Positions 48,901 to 61,904 of a DNA stretch of 64,000 bases are shown in pieces. Within the stretch, counting starts at the first letter, position 1. Every line of letters begins with the position of its first letter. The DNA lies in contig OX637399.1 in the NCBI GenBank assembly GCA_951799425.1, forward strand, positions 35,561,701 to 35,625,700, in the 5' to 3' direction. The notes beneath the pieces were generated by a model. It was not told the DNA's origin. It saw nothing but the letters and a program-made list of their open reading frames with translations, and did no database searches. Position numbers and translations under genes: made by a program. This DNA is from Ilex aquifolium (taxonomy: Eukaryota > Streptophyta > Magnoliopsida > Aquifoliales > Aquifoliaceae).

Positions 48901-51900
48901 TTAGTCACCGCATCTAGAGGACTGATCTTCAAAACTGTATTGGGCAGCGTTCACACGCAAAATGAACATTTGGCAATGCATGCTGTTGGCAAGCTTGTCA
49001 AACCTTTGTGCAATTGCATGATAATTCCTGCCTTCAAACACCTCAATAAGCGACTTTATTGCTTTCAATATTACCTCTTTCTTTTGGTTCATCGTGGAAT
49101 TATGTTCAGCCTCTGGCTCCTTCAGAGATGCGCATAGCACCTTAAGCCACTCCTCAATAAATGATGCTTTCTGTGAATAACAAAATGAAAAATGGACCAC
49201 AAAACTTGAGGATAATTTCCTAAAAAGAAAACAGACATCTAGACCATGCTAGACACTTCTAATAAAAAATCACATAATGCAATGAAGAATTTATTTATTT
49301 TTGTGTATGCAGAGAAAAAAAGGCAAGTAATGTCAGAGGAATCATGTGTTGTGGCTTTTACTCCAGCAGCAGCAGCAGCACCATCAAATAATATGTTCAT
49401 TGTAAATCATTGCCAGAAAAATATGTTCCCAAAAAAATCTACAAATATCAGAAGCTTACCTTGACAAGGAAATCTTGTATAGGTCGGTGATCACTTTTTG
49501 ATGCAAGGCCAAGCACATGCAACATCGTTGTGGTTAGCTGTACAAGCAGATATATGAATTCAAAAAACAAATTGAAGTAAAATTAAATTTAAATAACAAA
49601 ACCAGAAATGAAAAGTTAATGAGCACAATTTCTAATCTACACAAATTCGTGTCCATTAGATTTAACAAAAATATTTAATAAACAATTTCACATAAACAAG
49701 CAAATTGTAAAAACGTAGTAGTAGAATTAGGCTTCGTGGGTTATGAGTGAAATCACACTTCTTACAAATCGAAATTTTCATCATATCCCGGAAAAATCAT
49801 TTCCATAGCTATAAGCACATCGATGATAGAACAAACATAGCCCCCCTTAGCTAGTGAAGCCAAAAATAATCAGAAAGAAAATAAAATTTTCATCCCTTAA
49901 TTTGGAAAGAAGCAACAAAAGGACTGTCCACGGTGTTAGATCTAGGACCATAGATTGGTAGTTTCATGACTTGTAATGTAGCTCTAGGTTGTACTATGGT
50001 GAAGACATCATGTGGCAAAGCAATGAATACGAGCCTCAAACTAGGAGATTTCTCCGCGCCACGAAGAAGACATAAGATATTCTACCAAGCACATTTCTGG
50101 AAGGCTGAAAATCACATTTAGTAGAGTGATTCCACCAAGGTGGTGGAAAAGTGGACGAAGACCGGGTGGGCCGAACCCCTAAATATTGAGTGTTGCATGT
50201 TCCTTGTTGAACATCTTTATGAAGCATGTCTTGAATTGAGCAAATAATCGACTAATATTTGATGTATATGAGATAATGAGCTTAATTGATAACAAGTCAT
50301 ATGGATTAAATTGCAATCATACTTGAATAATGTTGTATAACATGTTTCCAAGTACACACTAGAGTTTGGTGCTTGTTAGGATTGACTGGGAATTGATTTA
50401 GAACAAAACAGAGGATTAAACTCAAAATATGGGGCTCCAAGAATCAAGCCAGTAGACCAGCCGTAAACCTAGCCGACCAGGCCTCAGACTTGCTCGACCA
50501 AGCTTATACAGAACGAATGTTCTGCTCTGCACTTCATAGATCAAACTTTAGCAATTTGGTAAATCCATCCCTCACACTAAAATGAATTGAGCTTATATGT
50601 CAAAGTGAGTGAATTGTACAAATGATCAAAATGCCCTTGATTTGAATCAATTTAGACAAGAAGCAATGGACCTTACTCCAAGCAAAACAACAGAACTTCC
50701 AAAAGTTCACAATTTTATAGTGGTCCTATTCAAGCCCCCCCCCCCAACAAAAAAAAACACACACACACACACAAAAGAAACCCAACTCAATAGGACCTGA
50801 CACAAGTCACCATCCCAGAAAGGATGAGAAGAAGGCTTTGTCGAGTAGAAAAATACTTGAAACGACATGTGACAAAAAACAGATTGCTAAGGCGGTTACA
50901 AACGCCACAAAAAAGAAGAGCTTTGAAAGTGCTAAGCAAGCTACAGAACAAAAAAATGGCCTTTTGGGTTGGAACTATCGTCTTGGTCTTGGTCAATTTG
51001 AACGACATTAGGGATAAGATGGTTATTTACCCAAAGACTACTAGGGTAATAACTACAAGACATCCCTAAACTGGCTTTCAAGGCTAAAAAGACCATCTGA
51101 ATGTTTGCAAAAAACAAGAAAACTTTCAGTTCAAGTATAACGTGTGCATACTATATGAGGACATCTATGTTCTTTCGTAGTTACTGTGTTCACGCAAAGT
51201 CCTAATAAGAATCAACTCAACAAAGCCTTATCCCAATAATTTTGGTGTTGGATAAAAATCCACATAAGACTAGTTCATGGAATTTCTCAAACACAAGTGT
51301 TTGACTAATTTATGGAATGCTCAAGAGTTTGACCTGTTTCTCGAGAGCCACCCTGTATTTAAAACTAGACGGTGTTGAAATCTGATCTGAACTTAGGTTC
51401 TCAAGTACATTCTCTACCCCTTGAATAACATCTGAAAACGATTGCCCATAATCTGCATCAGACAAGATGAGTCTCAACACAATGATCAAAGAGGAAACCT
51501 GATAGTATAAAATGTACGGTAATTAATGCAAATAAAAACATAAGATATACATCATTTTGATGCAACAACAACAGCTAGTGTGGTGGATGACATACCATAT
51601 AACAACTTGAATTAGTAATGCAAAAATAAGATAAGTGGCTACTCTTTTGTACTTAAAATGCTTTATGAATTGGTCAATTTTGCACAAGATCTTGACATTT
51701 TTGGCTCAAAAATATGGATCTTCCAAGACATTCCTGATATCTGCTAACCATAATTTGACTGTATAACAACAGGTGATTCCTCCAATGCATCTAGTGGTAT
51801 CAGCAGAAACTATTCATTGATTTTTTGAAGAATGAAATGTCTAAATTAAGAAGATAATCACGATGCCTACAAGAAATTATAACATTTTCAACAGCATTCC

Positions 51901-54900
51901 AGAATACTGCAGGTAGAAATAACAACTAAATGATATGATTTTTATGTAAATAAAAAAATGATAACATGGTGAGTGCTTAGTCTGAAGTGGGGTTCCATGT
52001 ATGTATTCTTCTCAAATTCAAAAAAAAAAAAAAAAAAAAATTACACTTTTTTTTTTTTTTGTCGTTGCTCTTCAATTGTGATCCCTAATAAATTATGGCA
52101 ATAAATGCATGTATATCTGTGGTAGAGATATGAGTGCACGCCTTGGTGACAACGATGTTGAAGTTAGAGAAAGATTATACACATACACATGTGTGCATAT
52201 ACAAATATAATACAAAGATTCATACCTATATCCATATGTGCCTATGTAATATAATGCATGAATAAAATATACTCAATCCTTTTATATTTTTATATATTTT
52301 ATACTTTTGTGTTACCTGTTGAAATGGTTATTCTTGAGAGCCAATGGACGGGAAGGGTGTAGAAAGAACAAATGAGAATGAAGATGATGAACCCATTCTT
52401 TTCGTTTTTCACCAGCTTTTACTTCCCTAAATTTTTTTCTCAATTTCATTTTTGTATGAAAAGTGTTATTGCTACATCATTTTGGTTTTCTGCATTCAAA
52501 ATTAAGTTGACAAACCATAGCCGCTTGGTCCGACTTCCCAAATTTAGTTTTGTTCAAATATAACCTTTGGGATTTCTGGTTTAAATCTCCACAGATTAAT
52601 CATTGAACTATCAAGGACACCTCAATTCGACTCAACCAAGTATGCTTGGAATGAACACGCAGACTCTGAAACGTTAAATTTGGAAATATCAACTACAAAA
52701 ATTTTGAAGTGAAAACAAATTTAAAATATCCTAAGAGAAAAGGAAGTACAGGGCCATTTTAGCTTTTAATAAATAAGCTGTGCCAAATAAATATCTACTG
52801 CAGCCATAGAAATGACAGAAAGCAAGCAACATGAATGAAGGCAGGGGCCACATGGGCAGAACTACAAGTCAATACATATTGTGAAGATATGATTCAAGTA
52901 GAGGGCACCACAAAGATGACATAAAAACTAAAAGGCATGTCAACAAATGAAAGACAAAGCTTAACGGTATGGAAAAAGAATCATTTTGTTCTTATTGAGG
53001 CAATCAAATGCAAAATCACTCTGAACCATAATTAACTAGAGAAGGATCAAGTGTGCTATTCACCAATTATTGTTGCCGGAACAGACAAAGCAGCAGCAGC
53101 CTGTATCCTGATCTTGAAGTTAGAAGAATCACGAAGTAGTAGTAAAAGAATACTAAAAACGGATGGAGCCCTGAAAAATTTGAGCATGTGAATTATCTCA
53201 GAATTGAATATTTGTCCATTGCTTTAGAAGAGAAACAAATACGCACATCCATTCTCTTTAATATATAAGCATAGGTGTTGCAAATTAAGGCCATCCACAG
53301 AATGAAAAATAATCACATGCATGCTAAACTGTAAACAACATCTAGACTCTTGATCAAAATTGTGAGACCCTGTCATTCATCGCACTGCATTTAAATAATA
53401 TTGGGGGTCAAAATATAATTTCGGAAGTTGTTAGAAGATGTTAAGTGGTAAGTTAAAGTATTAAAGTTTCGTTGGAAAAAAAAATAAATTAAGTGAGACC
53501 GAGTTAAATTGCAACAATCAAAACTATAATGAGTTAATTTGAGGTTGCAACAAAATTTTGATCCTTGACTATGAGATGTTTATGATGAATCAAAGGAGAG
53601 GTATGAAATAAAAAAATATATATTAAAATTTAATTTTCAGATTTTATGGTATTTAAGGAAATGTCATTGCATAGCAGCCACCTCCAAGCAGCTTGTTGTC
53701 CAGGTTGGGGCTTCTCCACCTCTCCTTATCTGTCTAGAATGCTTGCGGAGGTGGTGAAGGCTTCAATTGAGGCTTGGATATGTTAGAATCGTCAAGAAGA
53801 GAGAGAAAGAGAGGAGAGAAGTTAGAGAGAGAAAAAGCGAAAGCTTAGAGAATCAAACTTCGGGGGAATGGAATTCGAGCATCAAGGGATACTTTTCTAA
53901 CCTAAATAAGGTACTAGGAGTTCATTTATGATGATTAAAACGAGTTTTGATCACTGTTTGAGCATTAATTTTCATTTTAAAATTTTTGGGTTTTAGTTAA
54001 TATAGAAACGGGTTTGAGTTTTGGTTTGGTTTAGCTTGAATTGAGGTTTGTGAATGGTTTCTGGGTGTTTAATATGAAGTTTGGTGGCGTTTGGAGTGGT
54101 TGTCGTGGTCGGTGGTGGTGTTTCAAAGAAGAGAAAGTTCACGGTGAGGGTTTGAGTTTCTTGAAAATTAAAGCTTTAAATCCTGAGTTTTAAAACGTAA
54201 GGGGTATTGGGTTAGAATAAAACCAACCCTAGGAATCCATTGGTAATCTCAGAAATTGATTTAGAGTTCGTTTGGTGGGTGAAAAAGGCAGCTGCAGGTC
54301 TGACCCCAAGTTGGAAAACCTTATTTTTTTCAAAGTTTGGTTCAAAATTTGGAAGGCTTAGAGTTTGATTTGAAGGGGCTCACCTACGGGGATCTGAAGA
54401 GGCCCATGAGGAGAGTATATAGGCTCTGAAAACAGGTCTAAAGGTGTCCTGTAAAGTGAGTTATAGGAGTGAGAAGAGGGGGTCTTGGAACAGAATTTTA
54501 ACACTTAAGGTTTCTTGAGGAAAAAGATGAAGTGGACCAAGAGGACCACTGGACACCCCGATAGTGATTGAGGGAGCGTTCGGTGTCCGATTAACCTCTA
54601 GTCAGTGCCAAAAGTTCCGTAACGTCTGTGCAGAGGTCCCGATAAAATTTCAAGCTGATCCACGACTGGATCAAGATGAGGAGTAAAATGACTGTTTTGA
54701 CCTCCAGAGTCATTCGGGATGATTTTTGAAAAATAAATTTTATATTCATTCTTAGGTAGGTTAATTGAGTATGAGTATGAAATTTCATTAAAAAATAACA
54801 TCATTTTATTTTTGGCTGTCTCGAATCGAAAAACAGCGCAGGGGTAGGATTTCTCAATTCCGGATCAGTCGAAACTTTTCAAATTCATTTTAAAATCACG

Positions 54901-57900
54901 TCTTACATTATTTATGAATGTTTAGCATATTTTAAAACTTATGATTGAGTTTTTGAATTTGGGCTGAAAATCAAGAATCCAGATTAGGGTTTTGAGTGCG
55001 GTAATGCACAGTGGTCTGAAACGATGGATTTGACTGTATAAAATAACATACTAGAATCCATTTAAACTAATTGTAAGTGCACATAGATTGAGTGACAAAA
55101 AGGGTTTACGTTCTAATTTGAGGTTATAAAGGGTACTCATTGAGTTTGTAAACACTTAAGTGGCCAGTTGGTCTCCAAACTTGGGTGCTAAAGTTAAGTT
55201 ATGGTGAATACGAAACGTCACGAAGCCTATTCATATGCATTCATTTGCATAAATTAAGTTTTTTTTGAGTCGATACTTATTTACATTTGTGCATATACAA
55301 ATTGTTAGGCTCGGAGGCTATTACATTGGTTCCACTTAGGGATCGAGCATAAAATAGAGTTGTGTGTTCGTTGGCTGTAACAGGTGAAGTGTACTGCTTC
55401 ATAATAATTGGAAATAAAAGGACATGACTAATATGAGTTATTTTTACTATGTGAAATGAAGTTTTGATGACTTGTTTTATGTTGAGTTGAGCAAAGAATG
55501 GATTAAAAATATTTTTGTTGAAAAACTTGTGATTCGAGTAGTATCTACTGTGCTAGAGTTGTTATATAGCTTGACATGACTTACATGTTGTTGATTTTGA
55601 CACTGCGCATTTGTGAAATAGCTTGACATTGCTTAAATGTTGTAGATAGCTTGACATTGCTTAAATATTGTTGATAGCTTAAAATGGCTTAAATGTTGTT
55701 GTTGAGCCAATGATCAAAATATCGTTTCGAAACGGTGGAAACATCCGAAACGTTTCCATTTCTAAAGAGACCGAAACGACTCAATGATGAAATCGAAATT
55801 TTAATACTTCAAGATGTTCCATAATGTTTTGAAATGTTTTGTTATATTTCAATGCATTTGCATAATTATTTCGGAATGTTTCAAGGTATTTCAAGATATT
55901 TTGGTAAACAATGTTTTGAAAAAATAATTATTATGTTTTCGAAACGGGTGGAAACGTCTCCGAAACACGCCGAAACGTTTCCTTTTTCTAGGTGACCGAA
56001 ACAATGCACCGAAACGAAATTTTGATCCTTGCTCATAGCACATGTGGATTATTTATTATGTTGATATTTTGGTAGTGATTTGAGATTACAAAATAGGTTG
56101 AAACACTTGGCTTTTGTCGTTCTCATCAGATTGTGAACATATTTTGGTAAAATGATATTTAATCCATATTTTCAATATTTTCATTTATTATGATACACAG
56201 TACATTGAGAAAATATTTAGTTTCAGGAAGCTGAAGTTTAGAGTGGGTCCACTACAGCTCTAGTAGAGTCGAGATGAAAGGTTAAGGAAACTGGTTGCGT
56301 ACATATTGTACAAGATTGTCCATTTCCTTCTTGACATAAGGGATGAATTTCTAATGTTTTGTGTTGTATTGAGTTACAGTGTTGTGTACTCTATCATAGA
56401 GTTATATCGTTTATCTCTTTTATGAAATCATTGGTTGGTATTATTGGTTTTAAATGCTTCCTTACATTACAGGCGGAAGTGTTATCACGTGTCGAGTTGT
56501 ACTTCCATCTTTGGGATATCAAATAGGTCTTTCGGGATGGGGAGTGACAAAATTAGTCATCAAGAAAGCTATAGCTCACCTCAATATCTTCAAACAGTAA
56601 TTACCACGTAATTATATAACTCTATACCATGCACCCACATCTCTAAAGAAAACAGATGTATAGTTTTATACCAAGCAGCCAACACACACGACATATAAAC
56701 TGCTTGAGAAAAGTTGTGATGTATAAAATTGAAATTAATATTGTTTAGGGGCTGTGAACAGTACCCGAGAACAATAACAAGGGTGTGAACTGAGACTTGA
56801 ACAATAATCCGAATAGGAATCACTTTGATGTAGATCATAGTAGCTCTGATACTTGATGTAAGATAATGAACCGCTTGGGGAGAAATTCACTTAGAAAGAA
56901 GAAAGGAAACAGCTGAGGCTAGTAGAAACCACAAAAAAGACTAGCCTAGTACCCCAAGAACAAATCATTGAGAGGATAAAAAAGTGCTATGATTGGTTTC
57001 AAGTGTATAACGATGAAGTATTAACTAAGCTTACCTCACATTCATATTCGAACCTTAGAAGTGTCTATATAAAGACCTCAAAGTCGTACACGATATGCGA
57101 ACAACTATAGGAGAGATATTTTTTGATTCTATGAAAAGACACGGGCAACCAAAAGAATATGATATAGAGGAACTCCAAGATAAATATTTATTACTAGATT
57201 GGATTGCTTGTCAAATATGTTTTCAAAGACCGATAAAGACAAAACAGCTTACAGAGAAAAAATTCTCAATATAATTCAATAACTTAAGTCTACCTAAAAA
57301 TAATAACATTAGCCCCTTTATATGGGGAACTCAAAACCCTAAAATCAAAGATTCCTAATCAAACTCTACTACTAAAAGATAAAATAGAATAATATCCAAA
57401 AAAACAAAAAATCTCAATATAAATCATTATCATTTATCCAACTCCAACCTGATCCTCATCATTCTCCCCCAGTTGAGAAACACTCTTATCCAGAGAAGTA
57501 ATCAAATCAAACGTACTCCAAAAGAGTGGAATGAAGATAGTAGAACTCCTATATAATGAAACATGCATCAACATCTTTCCATTGATCAGGATAAAGGCAA
57601 CAATCTCTCTCCAAACACTAAAAAGCTGAAAACAAACTCCATCTAAAACATTAAAATCTAGTCATGTACCACATTATCTATCTACCTTGGAATATGCGAT
57701 GGAAGTGGAGGGCTAAGAACAGAAGATAGTGCTGAGGAAAAAGCAATTCCACCCATAAGAACACCTGCTAATAAAATAGGAGGCTTTAGAGTGCCTTGAT
57801 TAAGTAGCTTAAAGTCTTCCAGACTCAAGAATAGCTAAATGATTCCAATTAGATTTTAGTATGGAATGCTTATATCAACATGAAATCGAAGGTAACGATG

Positions 57901-60900
57901 AAACAATAACACATTGATGACGAAAAGAATCAAGTATAAACTCAATTGAACACTTTAGGTCAGGTGATGAACCATATTCAAGGAATCTTACAAGAATTCC
58001 CATCAGTGGACGGGAGTGATAGGACAAACAAAAATAGATTCTAAAATGGGTAACTTTGATTTTGAAACTAAGTTGTTGACCGGTTCAACATCTTGCTTAG
58101 GAGCCAATTGAATGGATTTTTCCCCAAGTTCAATGACCGGTGATTATTCAACTTTTAGCTCTAACGTGGTAAGAAACATGATAGGAACAAAAATAATCTC
58201 ATCACCGATATCAACGGGCTGGGCCGGGCCCGCCCGTTAGGAATTTTCAAGGCCCGTGGGCTAGCCTATTGGGCTAAAAAAGGGCCGGGCCTTATGAACC
58301 GTCCATTAAGCCTGAAACGGGATTTTTTATTAAAAAACTACTTTTTATGTAAAAAAATACAAAAAAACATCAAAAATTTTATTTTTCATATAAAAATTAC
58401 AAAAAAGACATAAATTACTTGAAGTTGGTAACTTTAATAAATTAACAAAAAAATTACTCATTAATTGAATGTAACAAATATTTATATAGAGTTACAAACT
58501 TACAATGTTATATTACAAATTGATTGATGGGTGAGACTATTTTGCATCACTACAAATTGAGTACATCCAAAGTAGGTTGACACCTACACAATTGTCAATC
58601 ATTTGCAAGTCTTAACCTTACAAAAGTTACAGATCAAATATCAAATAAACAATACAAAATTTTCATAATTCAATTATCTTCTTCCAACAGGTATATTCTA
58701 TTGGGCTAACGGGCAGGCTAATAATGGTCGAGCTAATGGGCTTCTTGACTGACCGGCCCGCCGGGCCCCCAGCCTTAAAAAAGAGGGCCCAGGCCCTACC
58801 CACCAGGCTAGAGGGCTACCCAAGCCTTGCCACATGTACTGGTCGGGCAGCCCGATGGGCTTTTGGGCCGTGGGCAGCCCATTTGGCTTCTTGGTGAGGC
58901 CTATGATCAAGCGATGGAAAGAAGATTCTGAAGAACAAAAACCATGAGGGTCGAATAGAGCAAACATGTGATTCTCACTGTGCGTTTGCCCGAAATTATG
59001 TGAAATCGAGGATTTGTCCCTATTTTTCTCCATTGAACGCTTTTCAAGAATCTTAGTTTAGTGGCAAAGTTGAGTGGTGAATTCATGTAGTTGGTTTTTC
59101 ATCCTTCTACATTGCTCACGTAACTAGCCAAGCGAATTTTTGTTCTTGGCCACTTCAAATTTAAGGGTTTCAACCTTTTTCCCTAGGACAACTTGGGCTT
59201 TAGAATGGTCACAGATGGCATTGCAGACAAATCTAGAGTGACCTTGATAGTGACTTTGGAAAGTAGGACGTTGGTAACTGTCATGTGATCTGAATGTCCC
59301 AAAGTAGTACTCTCGATCATCCTCATAATAAAGCTCAGACTTGCTATAGACTCTATGATGATCTCGAGAAAATCTAGGATTGGAGAAGGTATAGTTGTGA
59401 CTCTGTAAAGAACTGTGACCTCAAAACATTCTTGAAGTTCGATAAGTATATGAATAGGCATCATACCAATTATATGAATTCATGGTTCACTCTCGAAAGA
59501 TGTGAATGACACAAGAATAAACTCAAGAATGCACTTGTCAATTTCAAGAACACATGAAGAGAAAAAACCAAACAAGGAAAAGCTCAATATTTTGGACCTT
59601 TTGCAAAGTTTCTTGATTTTCCCAATAAATAAAAATATTAGCCTTGATTTTCTATGGGAGTAGGCACATCCAAGGATCAAAATATCGTTTCGACGCATTG
59701 TTTCAGTTGCCTAAGCAACGGAAACATTTCAAAAAAAATTCGGAAACATAATAAAAACGAATAAAAAATTTAAGAATTTATTTTCAAAACATTTCGAAGC
59801 ATTGTTCTAAATATATCTAAACATCTTGAAATACCTCGAAACATTCCAAAACATTAGTGAAAACATGTTGAAACATCTCGAAACAATTTAAAACATTTCG
59901 GAACACTTCGAAGCATTGGAATTTCAATTCAATCAATGATTCGTTTCGGTCTCCTTAGAAATAAAAAAATTTCAACCGTTTCGAAACGATATTTTGATCT
60001 TTGGGCACACCTTAATAAGCTTTACTACAAAGGAATTTTGAAACTTTTGAAACATTGGGTTTATGCTTGCAATTTCTGAAAAAACTGGGGTAGCCCTGAA
60101 AATCTGCAATTTCTGAAACTTTGCGATCTTACTGCAATTCTTGAAGTGCAGGGGCAGATCTGTTATTTCTGGACTTTGGGGGAAAATCTGAGGGTATTCA
60201 GGAATTTTAGAACTTCAGGGACAGTATCTGGAATTTCTATAAACTTGGGGGGCAGGTTTTCTTTCCTTTCCTAGGTGGGCTAGGCTACTTTGGGGCTTAA
60301 AAATAAATGCACAATGTGGATGGGTTTAGTTTGGAATGAGCTTGGAGCTTGGGCAGGTCAAGTGGAGTTGGGTCGAATGGGAATGGGCAATATAGTGGCC
60401 TGAGAATTATTTGGATCATGGCTCAGTGAAGACCTCAACTAAAAACTGGATACGGGTCAATGTATAACCCAATAAACAATCTAGATTATGGGTCACTGAA
60501 TAACCCAATAAAAATCTGGATGTTTGTCAATGATTAACCTGATAAAACTCAGGATCATGGGTCAAAAATTAACCAAATATACACTGGATCACATGTGAAA
60601 AGATCAATGCAAATATAACGGGTCAAAGAGTAACCCAAAAACCACCTTCTTCCAAAGGTTGTAAAACCCTAACACCAAAAGTTCAGCCACAACAAAGAAC
60701 GGTGAATGATGGAGGAGCGGATGAGAGACGGGCCAGTAGGTGAGGGAAAACAAGGGACACCTTCTGGCTCGGCAGTGACGAGCCAACAGTGATGGTTCGA
60801 TGGCAAGTGTCAACGGTGGCAGCGATGACAAGAAAGTCAACAACCAAATGGTGGACAAAACCAGTAAGTCTGTTGGTTCTCCTTTCAGACCATGAAATCT

Positions 60901-61904
60901 TCTGACGCCTTGTCTTAAAAAACGATGGTGCAAAGTGACTGGCGGAAGGATGATGATGAGAATGACACGATGCAGGGGGCAAGGGTTGAGAACAGTACCA
61001 CTGACCCAATTTCTTTCCTTTTTTTTTTCTTTATGCTAAATGAAGGTCTAAATATGGGCCAAAGTCTTGGGCCAAAGGTTAACCCGATAAGAAATCTTGA
61101 TCATGGATCAATATCGTGACCTACCCCGTGTAAAACTAGGGATGGGTCACTAAGTAACCCTAATAATGTTTCAATGACGAGTCAGTAGTAAGTGAAAGTT
61201 CGATTTCTTTGTCCTGTAAAATTACTTAAAGAGTTAAAGTTCATTAAAGATGGCATAACAAGGAAATGTAACTGTCAAACATAAAATGGCCAACATATCA
61301 ACCTCAAAAAGCTCAAAATATGACCATGGCTACCTCACAATGAGCTACCACTAAAAATGGAGACATAATTACACCATTGTCGTGTGAAGATGAGCAGGTT
61401 TGTAACTTCTTACCAATCCATATCTTTCAATATCAGTGTCTCGTTGAGAAATAAATTGCTCAAAGCATGACAAACATTCCACTGGACCTGCTTGAGAAAA
61501 TATTGCTTTTAGGGAACTTAATTGAACTAATGAATAAAAAGATCACAAGCAAATCACTCATATTATGTAGCTATTTGAATTCTTACGTAGATATTGGGAG
61601 AGAGAGAGAGAGGAAGGGCGGGGGGAACTGAAGATACCTTAACATTTCCAGTAGTAACACAAGAAAGAAATGCATGCACCAATCTCTCCGGTTGATGTAG
61701 ATCACCCAAAGAAGCTGGCTGGAATGAATTCGAACCCACATGTTCCCTGCGAATATCTTGGACATCATGAATTGGGTACAACTTTCCAGCATTGTTTGTA
61801 CGACATAAGCCAATAACATCCACCGACTCTTGAACACCTGATTGACTTTTAAATTGGATAAATCGTGACAGATTCCCAAGAGCTCTCACAGCATTTGCTT
61901 TGAT
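48901..61904 (-). CDS. HEAT repeat-containing protein 6-like, 3' part
   Basis: A HEAT/ARM helical repeat scaffold protein; its cellular role is poorly known. Minus-strand exons in transcript order: 61638-61904, 61414-61487, 53064-53170, 51334-51452, 49460-49537 and 48901-49170. All have GT-AG borders and join in frame to the last 304 residues. Matches to the plant HEATR6 family (At4g38120-like), from memory: IKANAVRALGNLSRFIQF, VQWNVCHALSNLFLNETL, APSVFSILLLLLRDSSNFK, IRIQAAAALSVPATIIDYG, STPSSFKYRVALEK, LHVLGLASKSDHRP and FIEEWLKVLCASL. The family's end (NYHAIAQRFDKLANSM) is followed by a further 36 residues. TAA is at 48901-48903. The intron between 61414 and 53170 is 8243 bp and full of repeats. 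N-terminal exons lie past the right edge of the window. Confidence 0.9.
53361..56549 (+). mobile_element. About 3.2-kb solo LTR in the HEATR6-like intron
   Basis: Begins TGTGAGACCC and ends GGGGAGTGACA, with AAAATT abutting each end; the exact junction is ambiguous by one or two bases because of the A run. Non-coding throughout. The ends and the length fit LTRs of Del/Tekay-type Gypsy elements, but I see no internal gag-pol to prove it. A MITE is nested at 55703-56035. Confidence 0.6.
55703..56035. mobile_element. GAAACG-rich MITE, copy A
   Basis: 333 bp with imperfect inverted ends: left TGAGCCAATGATCAAAATAT, right (inverted) TGAGCAAGGATCAAAATTT, both followed by CGTTTCG. The interior is full of GAAACG / CGTTTC words, including the palindrome CGTTTCGAAACG near the left end. 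Same family as 59669-60004. Confidence 0.65.
56843..59464 (-). mobile_element. Degenerate minus-strand LTR retroelement pieces
   Basis: At 56843-56854 the minus strand reads AAGTATCAGAGC, 10 of 12 bases of the common plant tRNA-Met primer site TGGTATCAGAGC. The 57300 area has a minus-strand promoter-like CCATATAAAGGGG. At 57430-57480 the minus strand has a purine-rich TGGGGGAGAATGATGAGGAT, as at the end of Gypsy pol. At 58990-59464 a Tyr/Ser/His-rich minus-strand frame could be gag-like. Everything is broken and the pieces may come from more than one element. Confidence 0.3.
58205..58890. mobile_element. GGGCC-rich non-autonomous element, possibly hAT-like
   Basis: The left side has the self-complementary ACGGGCTGGGCCGGGCCC then GCCCGT. 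The right side (58705-58880) has many GGGCC/GGCCC, GGGCTAACGGGC and GCCCGATGGGC words. The middle is AT-rich. GC-rich GGGCC ends around an AT-rich core are common in plant hAT-type elements. No target duplication was fixed. It interrupts the minus-strand retroelement pieces. Confidence 0.4.
59669..60004. mobile_element. GAAACG-rich MITE, copy B
   Basis: 336 bp. Left end TCCAAGGATCAAAATATCG, right end (inverted) CCAAAGATCAAAATATCG, both continuing GTTTCGA or TTTCGA. Flanked by GCACA at 59664-59668 and 60005-60009, a candidate short target duplication. The interior repeats GAAACATTTCGAA-type words. Close in size and ends to copy A. Confidence 0.7.
60448..60645 (+). repeat. About 35-bp minisatellite, five to six units
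   Basis: Degenerate units follow GGATCATGGGTCAATGA then TAACCCAATAAAAATCT. Each unit contains an inverted pair, GGGT(CA) and (T)AACCC. Two further diverged units lie at about 61085-61175. The array is inside the large HEATR6-like intron. Confidence 0.65.

Noticed and set aside
50036..50227. Minus-strand frame with PPPWWNHSTKCDF text
   Set aside because: It lies in a HEATR6-like intron, lacks splice context and matches nothing I know.
60604..61009. Minus-strand frames of about 108 codons inside the HEATR6-like intron
   Set aside because: No splice sites join them to the gene, and no HEAT-type or other motif is seen.
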